This document shows, piece by piece, positions 5,032 through 12,021 of a stretch of DNA of 12,021 nt. The stretch lies in contig JAPLYH010000047.1 of assembly GCA_026395615.1 (NCBI GenBank), positions 1,274-13,294 of the forward strand. Reading direction: 5' to 3'. The notes beneath the pieces are model-generated. The model ran no database searches and was not told where the DNA came from. It saw nothing but the letters and a program-made list of their open reading frames with translations. This DNA comes from Candidatus Parcubacteria bacterium. Its GTDB lineage: Bacteria; Patescibacteriota; Minisyncoccia; Minisyncoccales; PEYH01. The position numbers and the translations under genes are program-made. Each line of letters opens with the position of its first letter. Position 1 is the stretch's first letter.

Positions 5032-5797
5032 TTATTACAAATCACTAAGGGATTATAATATTTTTAAGCCAGGGCAATCGGGCGGGTTTAAAATTAGTCG
5101 TTCAAAAATTGATTTATTTAAAGAATGTCCAAGATGTTTTTATATGGATTGCCGATTAGGCGTAAGTCGTCCTCCTGGATTTCCTTTCACTCTTAACAGC
5201 GCGGTTGATAAACTTCTTAAAAAAGAATTTGATACTCATAGGGTTGCGCAAACCAGTCATCCATTAATGGAAGAATACGGCATTGATGCGGTTCCTTTTC
5301 AAGATAAAAGAATTGATGAATGGCGGGATACAAGAAGGGGAATCCAATTTGTGCACGAGCCGACAAATTTATTAATAATGGGGGCAATTGATGATATCTG
5401 GGTTAATCCGAAAGGGGAGTTGCATATTGTGGATTACAAGGCAACATCAAAAGCCGGAGAAGTTAATTTAGACGCTGATTGGCAGATTGGATATAAAAGA
5501 CAGATGGAAGTTTATCAATGGCTTTTCAGACAAAATGGATTTAATGTTTCTGATACAGGATATTTTGTTTATTGTAATGGGAGAACGGACACAGAAGCCT
5601 TTGACAAGAAAATAGAATTCAATATTTCAGTTATTCCATATAAGGGAGATGATAGTTGGGTAGAGGGAGCGATTTTGGATATTAAAAAATGCTTGGAAAA
5701 AGAGACAATTCCAGATATGGCATCTGATTGCGATTATTGTAATTACAGAAAATCAGCAGCTCAGGAAAGTTATAAATTCACCAAGAAAAAGAAATGA
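5024..5797 (+). CDS. PD-(D/E)XK nuclease, Cas4/RecB-like, with CxxC pairs
   Basis: This is a predicted DNA nuclease of the PDDEXK_1 (RecB/Cas4/AddB nuclease-like) group. Catalytic elements are visible: GAIDDIW (120-126) supplies the Asp, VDYKAT (136-141) gives the D-x-K pair, and Q160 in RQMEVYQWLF is the family's conserved downstream Gln. An N-terminal ECPRCF (34-39) and a C-terminal CDYCNY (236-241) place two cysteine pairs at the ends of the fold. Cas4 and AddB bind a 4Fe-4S cluster with four cysteines at similar places, so cluster or zinc binding is likely but inferred. A start site AGGA lies just upstream of the ATG at 5024. There are no cas genes or arrays here, so it should not be called Cas4. 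It overlaps its paralogue by ATGA at 5794. Confidence 0.85.
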   Translation: MSDYYKSLRDYNIFKPGQSGGFKISRSKIDLFKECPRCFYMDCRLGVSRPPGFPFTLNSAVDKLLKKEFDTHRVAQTSHPLMEEYGIDAVPFQDKRIDEWRDTRRGIQFVHEPTNLLIMGAIDDIWVNPKGELHIVDYKATSKAGEVNLDADWQIGYKRQMEVYQWLFRQNGFNVSDTGYFVYCNGRTDTEAFDKKIEFNISVIPYKGDDSWVEGAILDIKKCLEKETIPDMASDCDYCNYRKSAAQESYKFTKKKK

Positions 5798-6459
5798 TAA
5801 AGATTTCGCCGAATTCGTTAAATTTATATTTTGAATGTCCATTGTGTTTTTGGTTGGAAAAGAACAGGGGAATAAAAAGGCCCGCGCCTTTTCCTTATGA
5901 ATTAAATTTGGCAGTTGATGAGGTGTTGAGACGCGATTTTGACAAACACAGAGCAAAAGACGGAACGCATCCATTACTTGAGGCGAATAATATTCCGGCT
6001 AAACTTTTTCCCAATCAAAAACTTTTGAACGAGTGGAGGAACAATTCAAAAGGATTGGAATATTACGATGAAAAAACCGGAGCGATTCTTTTTGGCGTGC
6101 TGGACGATGTTTTGGATTTCGGAAAAGGAAAATTAGCGCCATTTGATTATAAATCAACGGGGAAAAGCGTGCCAAAAGTTTATGACAGATTCCAGCTCCA
6201 AATGGATGTTTATACTTATCTTTTGGAGAAAAACGGATATGCCACTCCAAGAAAAGGAATCTTTGCTTTTTATACTGTGGATAAAGGAAATTCTTTTGAC
6301 GACAGATTGCCGTTTAAAAAAGAGATTCATATTATAGATACTGACCCTTCGTATATCTCAAGAATATTTAAAGAAGCGGTTAAGTTTTTGAAAAAACCTG
6401 CGCCCCTTACCCATAGCCCGGAATGCGAATTTGGGAGGTGGGTAGAACTATTGAAATAA
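5794..6459 (+). CDS. Second PD-(D/E)XK nuclease, paralogue lacking one C-terminal Cys
   Basis: This gene is a tandem paralogue of the preceding nuclease and aligns along nearly its whole length. Shared landmarks are FECPLCFW (13-20, versus KECPRCFY), RPAPFP and the N-LAVDE helix (versus RPPGFP and N-SAVDK), HPLLE, GVLDDVLDF (101-109), FDYKST (117-122) and LQMDVYTYLL (135-144). The catalytic D, D-x-K and Q are therefore kept. The C-terminal pair is not: the first gene has CDYCNY and this one has CEFGRW (211-216), leaving only one of the last two cysteines. This may disrupt a metal site, or change it. It is 36 aa shorter, mostly at the ends. Start and stop of the two genes overlap as ATGA, so they are coupled and may act as a heterodimer, which is inference. 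Confidence 0.8.
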   Translation: MIKISPNSLNLYFECPLCFWLEKNRGIKRPAPFPYELNLAVDEVLRRDFDKHRAKDGTHPLLEANNIPAKLFPNQKLLNEWRNNSKGLEYYDEKTGAILFGVLDDVLDFGKGKLAPFDYKSTGKSVPKVYDRFQLQMDVYTYLLEKNGYATPRKGIFAFYTVDKGNSFDDRLPFKKEIHIIDTDPSYISRIFKEAVKFLKKPAPLTHSPECEFGRWVELLK

Positions 6460-6464
6460 AGGCA

Positions 6465-7622
6465 ATGAAAAAAACACTATTAATAGGAATTATTGCTATT
6501 TCGCTTTTTCAAGCTGTCTTTGTGTTGGCTGAAGAAAAGATTAATAATTTTGATGTTGTTGTTCAGATAAATACCAACAGCACTATTAATATTGAAGAGC
6601 ATATAAACTATGATTTCGGTCTCGCTAATAAGCATGGTATTTATAGGGATATTCCTGTGAGCTATAAAGCAAGGGGAGGGAATTATAATCTTAGAATTTC
6701 TGATATCAAAGTAGTTGATGAAAATAATTCGCCTTATACTTTTTCTGTTTCTTCTGTGGCTGATGGATATAAAAGAATTAAGATTGGTAATGCAAATACG
6801 TATGTTTCCGGCCAAAAGACATATATTATAAAATACAAAATTGCCAGAGCAATAAATTATTTTCAAGATTATGACGAGCTTTACTGGAATGCTACCGGCA
6901 ATGAATGGCAAGTTTCTATATCAGAATCATCAGTAAAAGTTTTATTGCCAAAAGAAATTGCTTATAAAGATATCAAAGCAGATTGTTTTGAGGGAAGCCT
7001 TGGGAGCAATGAAAATTGCTCAAATATTAATTTTTCCACATTAGGACAATCAGGGACAATAGAAACAATAGATTTTTCTCAAGGGTTTTTGCCATCATAT
7101 CAGGGATTAACTATAGTTGTCGGAATACCAAAAGGAATAATTACAGTTCCCTCTAGTTTAACCATCGCAGCGGATTTTTTAAAAGATAATCTTATTTTAT
7201 TTTTACCAATCATAGCTTTTATTGTTCTTTTTGTTCTTTGGTGGAAAAAGGGGAAGGATCCAAAAGGAAGAGGAGTTATTATTGCCCAATATGACGCGCC
7301 CGATAACTTAACTCCGGCGGAAGTGGGAACTATTATAGACGAAAGGGTTAATGATAAGGACATTTCAGCAGAAATAATTAATTTAGCGATTAGGGGACAT
7401 CTTAAAATCAGGCGAACAGAGAAAAAGATATTATTCGCCAAGTCAATTGATTATGAATTTATTAAAATTAAACAAGGAGATGACTTGGAAAGCGATTTTG
7501 ATAAGAAATTATTCAAAAGTATTTTTAAAATTATAAAGACGCGAAAGAAATTAAAGACTTGGTTTATAACTCAGTCACTAAAAAAGGATATTTTATCAGC
7601 AATCCCAATAAGGCGAGAGTGA
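6465..7622 (+). CDS. DUF2207 membrane protein, N-terminal part (frameshifted)
   Basis: DUF2207 proteins are large predicted membrane proteins with an exported beta-rich N-terminus. Their function is unknown. This part holds a signal peptide (1-22, ending VLA-EE), the exported domain typical of the family (HINYDFGLANKHGIYRDIPV near 42-61, then YYI-type strands and YWNATGNEWQV), a membrane helix (about 245-260, LFLPIIAFIVLFVLWW) and the start of the cytoplasmic domain with LTPAEVGTI. I chose the ATG at 6465 over the upstream in-frame ATG at 6423: the latter lies inside the previous gene and would block the signal peptide. Reading after about 7529 (IIKTRKKLKTW...) no longer matches the family and stops at TGA 7620-7622, because one base is missing from an A run. 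The continuation is in the next entry. Confidence 0.8.
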   Translation: MKKTLLIGIIAISLFQAVFVLAEEKINNFDVVVQINTNSTINIEEHINYDFGLANKHGIYRDIPVSYKARGGNYNLRISDIKVVDENNSPYTFSVSSVADGYKRIKIGNANTYVSGQKTYIIKYKIARAINYFQDYDELYWNATGNEWQVSISESSVKVLLPKEIAYKDIKADCFEGSLGSNENCSNINFSTLGQSGTIETIDFSQGFLPSYQGLTIVVGIPKGIITVPSSLTIAADFLKDNLILFLPIIAFIVLFVLWWKKGKDPKGRGVIIAQYDAPDNLTPAEVGTIIDERVNDKDISAEIINLAIRGHLKIRRTEKKILFAKSIDYEFIKIKQGDDLESDFDKKLFKSIFKIIKTRKKLKTWFITQSLKKDILSAIPIRRE

Positions 7623-8146
7623 GTTATTTTACGGTTGGCATTGTACTTCTTTTACCAATTGTTTTCTTGCACGATTATTTTGGCTCTGTATTATTTGTAA
7701 GCTTAGGAATAACCGGAGGATTGATAGTGGTTTTTAGCACTATAATGCCAAAACGAACGATGAAGGGCGTTTTAGCAAGAGAATATATTCGAGGGCTTAA
7801 AGATTATTTAATGACCGCGGAAAAAGAAAGAATAAAGTTTCATAATGCGCCTGAAAAGAATCCGGAATTATTTGAAAAGCTTTTGCCAATGGCAATGGTT
7901 TTGGGAGCAGAGAAGGAATGGGCCGCTCAATTTAAAGATATTTATCTTACTCAACCGTCATGGTATGAGAGTCCAACTGGTGTTGGCTTTAATTCTGTTA
8001 TTTTTATTGGTAATCTTAATTCGTTTGCATCAGCAACTCACGGCGCAATAACTCCATCAAGAGGAGCAGCTGGAGGGGGAAGTGGTTTTGGGGGAGGCGG
8101 TTTTTCTGGCGGTGGTTTTGGCGGGGGTGGCGGAGGAAGTTGGTAA
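7559..8146 (+). CDS. DUF2207 membrane protein, C-terminal part (frameshifted)
   Basis: This is the other piece of the DUF2207 gene, in the -1 frame relative to the first. The true homologous reading begins before the first possible start (TTG 7559), at 7529, with NYKDAKEIKDLVYNSV, and overlaps the end of the first piece by about 94 bases. It contains two membrane helices in a tight hairpin (about 7632-7740), a conserved cytoplasmic helix region with KEWAAQFKDIY, and a Gly-rich C-terminal tail with repeated GGGFSGGG-like units and a final SW, the usual ending of this family. TTG 7559 is only the first available start in this frame, has no Shine-Dalgarno, and probably is not used. Either the gene is broken, the assembly has a one-base error, or the shift is recoded. 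Confidence 0.75.
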   Translation: MVYNSVTKKGYFISNPNKARVSYFTVGIVLLLPIVFLHDYFGSVLFVSLGITGGLIVVFSTIMPKRTMKGVLAREYIRGLKDYLMTAEKERIKFHNAPEKNPELFEKLLPMAMVLGAEKEWAAQFKDIYLTQPSWYESPTGVGFNSVIFIGNLNSFASATHGAITPSRGAAGGGSGFGGGGFSGGGFGGGGGGSW

Positions 8147-8165
8147 AATATATTAATCAATTATT

Positions 8166-8885
8166 ATGGTTGATGAGAATTTCAGACAATTTATTAAAGA
8201 GCAGATTAGTTTGCCAGAAGAAAAGTGGAATGAAGATTTTAAAAATTATATTCAGAAGAAATATCGGGAATTAGAAGCAGAAATACTAGAAATTTCACCA
8301 GAACAAGAGTTAGAAAAAAATTTCCAAAGATATCTTGAATCGTTGGATATTAAAAAAGAAGATTTAATGAGTAAGAGAATTCTTGATTTGGGTTGCGGAG
8401 AAGGAGAGTTTGTAAAATATTGTCTTGGAGAAGGTATTAGCAGAGAAGTTTATGGCTTAGATGTTTCTATCAAGCCGGAAGAGATTAATCCCGGTTATCG
8501 GCAATTTTTTCTGAAAGGTGATTTTGAAAAAGGAATCCCTCTCAAAAATTTTGATTATATTTTTTCAGTCGGGTCGGTTGAAGCTCCGTACTCTGAAGAT
8601 ATTGATAGAGATTTGAGAAAAACCCTGATTTTAGCCCTTTCCTCCCTTAACCATGATGGAGAAATAAGGATTTTCCCAATACGGAAAGCTCCGCCAGTTA
8701 GTGGCTTGGCTGGGATTGATTTTTCCTACAAAAAATGGACAGAACTTTTAAATGATTTAAAAACAAAAAATTGGATTGATTACGAGTTAAAGCCGATTGA
8801 TATAAGGGCGGCGGGCAATAAACCGGATGTTTGGCTTGAGCAAGTTTTAATAATCAATAAAAAACTTATTGATATCAAATTTTAA
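8166..8885 (+). CDS. Class I SAM-dependent methyltransferase
   Basis: This is a Rossmann-fold methyltransferase of unknown substrate. Motif I is RILDLGCGEGEFV (71-83), and the acidic residue ending strand 2 is D99 in YGLDVS. D119 (KGDFEKG) is the usual motif III acid, and FDYIFSVGSVE (129-139) fits motif IV. Residues 1-65 are a charged helical N-terminus with no signal peptide. An FPIRKAPPVSG segment (about 174-184) is in the beta 6 area. Because motif IV lacks the (D/N)PPY of N6-adenine or N5-glutamine enzymes, a small-molecule, O- or C-methyl target is more likely, but none can be named. It begins 19 bases after the DUF2207 stop, without a strong Shine-Dalgarno, and is probably in the same run. 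Confidence 0.85.
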   Translation: MVDENFRQFIKEQISLPEEKWNEDFKNYIQKKYRELEAEILEISPEQELEKNFQRYLESLDIKKEDLMSKRILDLGCGEGEFVKYCLGEGISREVYGLDVSIKPEEINPGYRQFFLKGDFEKGIPLKNFDYIFSVGSVEAPYSEDIDRDLRKTLILALSSLNHDGEIRIFPIRKAPPVSGLAGIDFSYKKWTELLNDLKTKNWIDYELKPIDIRAAGNKPDVWLEQVLIINKKLIDIKF

Positions 8886-8908
8886 AATAAAATCTAACTT
8901 ATTATAAA

Positions 8909-9379
8909 ATGAAAACAAAATTGTATTTAATAGTAATTCCTTTAATAACATTAATTGTCGCTTTATCCGGCAGTTTGGTTACAAATAGGGGAATGGATTG
9001 GTATAATCAAATTAATCTTCCAGTGTGGACACCATCGGGAGGCATTATAGGAATGGTTTGGACTTTAATATTTGTTCTTACAACTATTTCTGCTATATTA
9101 TTTTGGTCGAGAGGTTTTCGGAATAAAAAGTTTTGGATTGTAATCTCTTTGTTCGTAGCAAATGGAATTTTAAATGCCCTTTGGTCGTTTTTATTCTTTG
9201 GACTGCATTTAATAGGCGCCTCCATATTGGAGATGATTGTCCTTGAAATAACGACTATATTTTTGATCATTCTTATAAAACCAACATCAAAATTAGCATC
9301 TATTTTATTATATCCTTATGCTATTTGGGTTGCTTTTGCCACTTATTTAGCTTATTCTACATTAATACTTAATATTTAA
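8909..9379 (+). CDS. tspO: TspO/MBR family membrane protein
   Basis: This is the bacterial homologue of the mitochondrial translocator protein, a five-helix membrane protein that binds porphyrins and other ligands. At 156 aa it matches the usual length. Hallmarks are WYNQINLPVWTPSG (31-44, family WY..L.KP.WtPP), VWTLIF (50-55), the NALWSFLFFGLH run (89-100), the LEMIVLEITTIFLI helix (107-120) and YAIWVAFATYLAYSTLILN near the C-terminus. Five hydrophobic segments are evident. The second Pro of the WTPP motif is replaced by Ser43 here. Known members influence tetrapyrrole or oxidative-stress responses, but Patescibacteria usually lack full heme synthesis, so its ligand here is unclear. Confidence 0.9.
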   Translation: MKTKLYLIVIPLITLIVALSGSLVTNRGMDWYNQINLPVWTPSGGIIGMVWTLIFVLTTISAILFWSRGFRNKKFWIVISLFVANGILNALWSFLFFGLHLIGASILEMIVLEITTIFLIILIKPTSKLASILLYPYAIWVAFATYLAYSTLILNI

Positions 9380-9392
9380 TATCGGGGTAAAT

Positions 9393-10115
9393 ATGAATAG
9401 AAAATTTTTAATATTTTTAGCAATTATTTTTTCAATAGTTATTATCGGTTTTATTATTTGGGCAATCATATCAATTAGTTCCATGCAATGCGGAGAAAAT
9501 AGGGCAAAAGAGATTGCCAATGATTGGATTATAAAAAATTCTTCAACATATAAATTTGATGGCTATGGATTAGCTTTTGATAGTTTAACAAAATTAGATT
9601 GCGATAAATGCTATCAATTATCATTCTGGTTTAATACGAGACATCCTGGATATGGGGATAGGTCAAATATGATGATAGCTCAATATGTGACTTCCCATAA
9701 AATAGTAATTAAAATTAATAAATGCAAAATTATGGAAGCTATCAATGATGGAAAGTTTAATGAGCTTGAGAATAAACCAATTATTCCTGATTCTTTGGGT
9801 ATAGAAATTCTGCAGCAGGGACAGGGAAATCAGGCGAAAAAAGGGGATGAGGTGAGCGTAAATTATATAGGCACTTTTTCAGATGGTAAAGAATTCAATT
9901 CTAATCTTGATAAAAATAATCCACTTATTTTTACTCTTGGAGCCGGGCAAGTTATTGAAGGATGGGATTTAGGGTTATTAGATATGCGGGTCGGAGAAAA
10001 AAGAAAATTGACGATTCCTCCCGAATTAGCTTATGGCAGCAGGGGAACTCCAGGGGGCGAAATACCGCCAAATTCAACACTAATTTTTGAAGTTGAACTT
10101 TTAGGAATAAAATAA
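9393..10115 (+). CDS. Membrane-anchored FKBP-type peptidyl-prolyl isomerase
   Basis: This protein catalyses cis-trans isomerisation of X-Pro bonds, here probably outside the membrane. Residues 5-28 form a single hydrophobic anchor. Residues 33-130 are a separate domain with four cysteines (33, 70, 73, 111; DCDKCY at 69-74) that I do not recognise. It resembles small extracytoplasmic modules seen in such genomes. The FKBP domain fills 134-240. VSVNYIG (155-161), KEFNS (166-170), GQVIEGWD (185-192) and IPPELAYGSRG (208-218), followed by IPPNSTLIFEVELL (224-237), cover the family's active-site aromatics and the conserved tail. Compared with FKBP12 the usual FDSS Asp is Asn169. The fusion of a Cys-rich unknown domain to FKBP may make it a folding factor for disulfide-bearing exported proteins, which is inference. 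A GGGGTAA-like site lies 5 bases before the ATG. Confidence 0.9.
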   Translation: MNRKFLIFLAIIFSIVIIGFIIWAIISISSMQCGENRAKEIANDWIIKNSSTYKFDGYGLAFDSLTKLDCDKCYQLSFWFNTRHPGYGDRSNMMIAQYVTSHKIVIKINKCKIMEAINDGKFNELENKPIIPDSLGIEILQQGQGNQAKKGDEVSVNYIGTFSDGKEFNSNLDKNNPLIFTLGAGQVIEGWDLGLLDMRVGEKRKLTIPPELAYGSRGTPGGEIPPNSTLIFEVELLGIK

Positions 10116-10145
10116 GCAATAAACAATTAATTTTTATAAAATAAA

Positions 10146-10940
10146 ATGAGTGATAGAAAATTATTAACCTTTGGCTTGATAGGAATTGTAGCAATAATGG
10201 TTTTATCTTACGTTCTTTTCCCCAGTGGAAAGCGTTTCCCCAGTTTTTCTGACAACAATATCAATCAGAGCTTGAATACAAGTATTCCCAACAATACCTT
10301 GGGTACAGAGAGCCAAGAGATTAAAAAAGATGCGCCCTCTTATTCTGAAAATGTTTCTTATCCTAAAATTGTTAATCTGAAAGATGCAGACAAGCAAGAT
10401 AAAACCAATAAGGCGATAGAAGAATTTGCTACTGGCATTGTATCAACCTTTGAAGATCAATTACAAAAATCAGAACCAAGTAATAGTTCAAAAAATAGTT
10501 TACTTGCCCAATATCTTGTTTCTTTTGTTGGCGAATCATTAATAAGCGTCAGTTTTTCGGTATCGGAGGATTTAGGCGGAGCTCAGCCGAATAATTACAT
10601 AACAACTTTTAATTATAATATTATTGAGAGCACAGAGATTCAATTAGGAGATGTATTTAAAAAAGGCGTTGATTATACAAAAATTATAGGAGATATTTGC
10701 AAGGAAAAATTATTAGCCCAGTTTGGAAGCGATGAATCTCTTAAAGCATGGATAGAAGAGGGGACAAAACCGAAAACAGGGAGTTTTGTAAATTTTACTA
10801 TAACCGGAAAATCATTAGTAATATATTTCAATCCGTACGAAGTAGGCCCTTATGCTATGGGTATCCAGACAGTTGAAATTGATTTTACGGATCTTCAACA
10901 ATATTTAAACTCAGAAGGAATTTTAGGGGACTTGATGTAA
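10146..10940 (+). CDS. Membrane-anchored DUF3298 (RsiV-like) protein
   Basis: One membrane helix (about 8-25) follows a short basic N-terminus. It is followed by a Ser/Asn-rich linker (30-70). The domain from about 72 to 250 fits the DUF4163/DUF3298 pattern: a first strand pair with SYPKIVNL, LLAQYLVSFVGESLISVSFSVSEDLGGAQPNNYITTFNYNI (119-159) with the family's GGA-PN motif, then a conserved final block, SLVIYFNPYEVGPYAMGIQTVEIDFTDL (223-250). In Bacillus RsiV this fold is an anti-sigma factor that senses lysozyme, while other members act on peptidoglycan. No sigma factor is adjacent here, so the role is unassigned. The gene ends the plus-strand run and is followed by a terminator 24 bases on. 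Confidence 0.85.
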   Translation: MSDRKLLTFGLIGIVAIMVLSYVLFPSGKRFPSFSDNNINQSLNTSIPNNTLGTESQEIKKDAPSYSENVSYPKIVNLKDADKQDKTNKAIEEFATGIVSTFEDQLQKSEPSNSSKNSLLAQYLVSFVGESLISVSFSVSEDLGGAQPNNYITTFNYNIIESTEIQLGDVFKKGVDYTKIIGDICKEKLLAQFGSDESLKAWIEEGTKPKTGSFVNFTITGKSLVIYFNPYEVGPYAMGIQTVEIDFTDLQQYLNSEGILGDLM

Positions 10941-10963
10941 AAATTTGCAACGATAAAAAACAG

Positions 10964-10992
10964 AAGTACCGAGTCAATACTATTCGGTACTT
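10964..10992. terminator. Bidirectional intrinsic terminator
   Basis: AAGTACCGA (10964-10972) pairs perfectly with TCGGTACTT (10984-10992) around an 11-base loop. A T-rich run follows on the plus strand, and the six A residues just upstream (10955-10960) give a U run on the minus strand. It lies between the convergent DUF3298 and recombinase genes and can serve both. Confidence 0.75.
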
Positions 10993-11079
10993 TTATTTCC
11001 TTAAATAGAGTCCTAGGAGTTATTTTATATTATGCGACATTGAGATAGAAATATATTCTAAAGAGAGAATAAAAATACT

Positions 11080-12015
11080 TTATCCGTGATATTTACGATG
11101 TATTTCTTTTAATTGAGGTCTGGTTACATGCGTATAGATTTGAGTAGTTGCAATATTCCTATGGCCTAAGAATTCTTGAACAACTCTTAAGTCAACGCCT
11201 TTCATCAATAAATCAGTAGCAAAGCTATGCCTTAATGTGTGGGGAGTCGTAGTTGTTGGTAACCCTGCCTGTATAACATATTTTTTTATAATCCTTTCAA
11301 CAGTTCTGGTAGTTATTCGTCCTTGTATTTTTGAGCCCTTATAAGTGACAAAAAGAGCTTTTTCTTTATCTGCTCTTTTTTGTAAATATTTTTCCAACCA
11401 ATCAATGGCTCTTTGGGATAAAAACACAGTTCTTGGATGACCTCCTTTACCAACAATACCTATTTCTAAATCTTTTGTGTTTTCATTGATTTTTAATTGG
11501 TCCCTGTCTAATGCCACTAATTCAGCCACTCTTAACCCGGCGGAAAATAATGTTTCTAACATCGCCCGATCTCTTAGTCCATTAATATCAGAAACATTAG
11601 CCACAGATAATAGTTTTTCAACTTGTTCTAATGTTAGAAAATTAACAGTTCGTTCTTGGGATTGCTTGGCTAGTTTTATTTTTTCCGGCGGTAGGGAAAT
11701 AATGTCTTTATCCGCAAAATAACTCAAAAGAGAACGCAGAGCGATTAAATAGTAATTTTGAGTATTCCTTTTAAGGGGTGTTTTGTCTTTTTGAAGACAT
11801 TGCCTGGATAAAAATGTCTTATATTGAAAAATATGGTCAGGAGTCAATTGATGGGGCAAAAGACCTTGTAATTTGTTTATTTCAATCCATTCCAGAAATT
11901 TTTTCAAAAATCTTGAATAGTTTTCTTGAGATTTATATGCAAGTCCTTTTTCAATATCTATCCAATCCAAAAAATCATTTATATGTTTTATAATAGGTTT
12001 CGTTGAATTCTGCAT
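11080..12015 (-). CDS. XerC/XerD-like tyrosine recombinase
   Basis: This is a site-specific recombinase of the integrase family. The N-terminal SAM-like core-binding domain spans about 6-105 (SQENYSRFLKKFLEWI, then NYYLIALRSLLSYF). The catalytic domain runs from about 125 to 311 and contains all six active-site positions: R162 (GLRVAEL), K190 (GKGGHPRTV), H259 and R262 (HTLRHSFAT), H285 (LGHRNIATTQ) and Y294 (IYTHV). The 311-aa length and short C-terminal tail (QLKEIHRKYHG) match Xer enzymes that resolve chromosome dimers at dif, not phage integrases, which are usually longer. Genomes in this group often have a single Xer protein instead of the XerC/XerD pair. No dif-like site, att direct repeats or phage genes are visible. 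Only six bases remain upstream of the ATG, so its promoter lies outside the window. Which paralogue it is cannot be decided. Confidence 0.92.
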   Translation of the reverse strand: MQNSTKPIIKHINDFLDWIDIEKGLAYKSQENYSRFLKKFLEWIEINKLQGLLPHQLTPDHIFQYKTFLSRQCLQKDKTPLKRNTQNYYLIALRSLLSYFADKDIISLPPEKIKLAKQSQERTVNFLTLEQVEKLLSVANVSDINGLRDRAMLETLFSAGLRVAELVALDRDQLKINENTKDLEIGIVGKGGHPRTVFLSQRAIDWLEKYLQKRADKEKALFVTYKGSKIQGRITTRTVERIIKKYVIQAGLPTTTTPHTLRHSFATDLLMKGVDLRVVQEFLGHRNIATTQIYTHVTRPQLKEIHRKYHG

Positions 12016-12021
12016 ATTTTT

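Noticed and set aside
5024..6459. CRISPR-Cas system suggested by Cas4-like nucleases.
   Set aside because: No repeat-spacer array and no cas1, cas2 or effector genes are present anywhere in the window.
6423..6464. Upstream in-frame ATG for the DUF2207 gene.
   Set aside because: It lies within the preceding nuclease gene and would put 14 extra residues before an otherwise standard signal peptide.
11054..11071. TATTCT/AGAATA hairpin just after the recombinase stop on the minus strand.
   Set aside because: The stem is only 6 bp and AT-rich. The stronger hairpin at 10964-10992 with a U run is the more likely terminator.
11080..12015. Recombinase as an integrase of a mobile element or integron.
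   Set aside because: No attachment-site repeats, tRNA target, cargo or phage genes are visible. Length and motifs fit a housekeeping Xer enzyme.
1..12021. Alternative genetic code with TGA as an amino acid.
   Set aside because: TGA ends several well-supported genes at their natural C-termini or at gene junctions, and the typA and recombinase genes read through cleanly in the standard code.

Overview
The window looks like a compact, AT-rich chromosomal segment from an uncultivated Patescibacteria / Candidate Phyla Radiation bacterium, probably Parcubacteria-like. This is an inference. It rests on short intergenic gaps, start-stop overlaps, weak Shine-Dalgarno sites at most genes, and a gene mix common in that group: small anchored proteins, DUF5666, DUF2207, an RsiV-like DUF3298 protein and a single Xer-type recombinase. 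TGA is used as a stop several times (for example 3536-3538, 5029-5031, 5795-5797), so the code is standard bacterial, not the TGA-Gly code of Gracilibacteria.

Left part (1-2570). A possible C-terminal coding fragment enters from the left edge. It is followed by a complete typA/bipA translational GTPase on the plus strand. A convergent exported DUF5666-type protein lies on the minus strand. The two share a 17-bp perfect inverted repeat that can terminate from both sides.

Middle part (2571-3850). This is the unusual section. An AT-rich divergent promoter region leads into a near-consensus sigma70 promoter (TTGACA-N17-TAAATT). This should produce a roughly 330-nt RNA made of several strong hairpins and ending at a clear intrinsic terminator. 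I do not recognise the RNA. Near its 3' end a 17-codon ORF has its start codon in the apical loop of a long hairpin, and its stop codon overlaps the terminator stem. Immediately downstream a second near-consensus promoter (TTGACA-N17-TATGAT) drives two small unrecognised genes. They have strong Shine-Dalgarno sites and clearly higher G+C than their surroundings, and they end in nested hairpins and a U-tract. Together these look like a compact, strongly expressed or acquired module.

Right part (3850-10940). A long same-strand run encodes mostly envelope and housekeeping-accessory proteins: a membrane-anchored chagasin-family protease inhibitor, an Mth938-like protein, a small two-helix membrane protein, two tandem paralogous PD-(D/E)XK (Cas4/RecB-like) nucleases, a DUF2207 membrane protein split by a one-base frameshift, a SAM-dependent methyltransferase, a TspO/MBR protein, a membrane-anchored FKBP peptidyl-prolyl isomerase and an anchored DUF3298 protein. 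Short gaps and overlaps (ATGA at 5794, 8 nt at 5024) suggest cotranscription of at least 3939-8146, but no shared pathway is evident.

Right end (10941-12021). A bidirectional terminator separates the run from a convergent, complete XerC/XerD-like tyrosine recombinase with all six catalytic residues. It is more likely the chromosome-dimer resolution enzyme than an element integrase, because no att sites or phage genes are visible.
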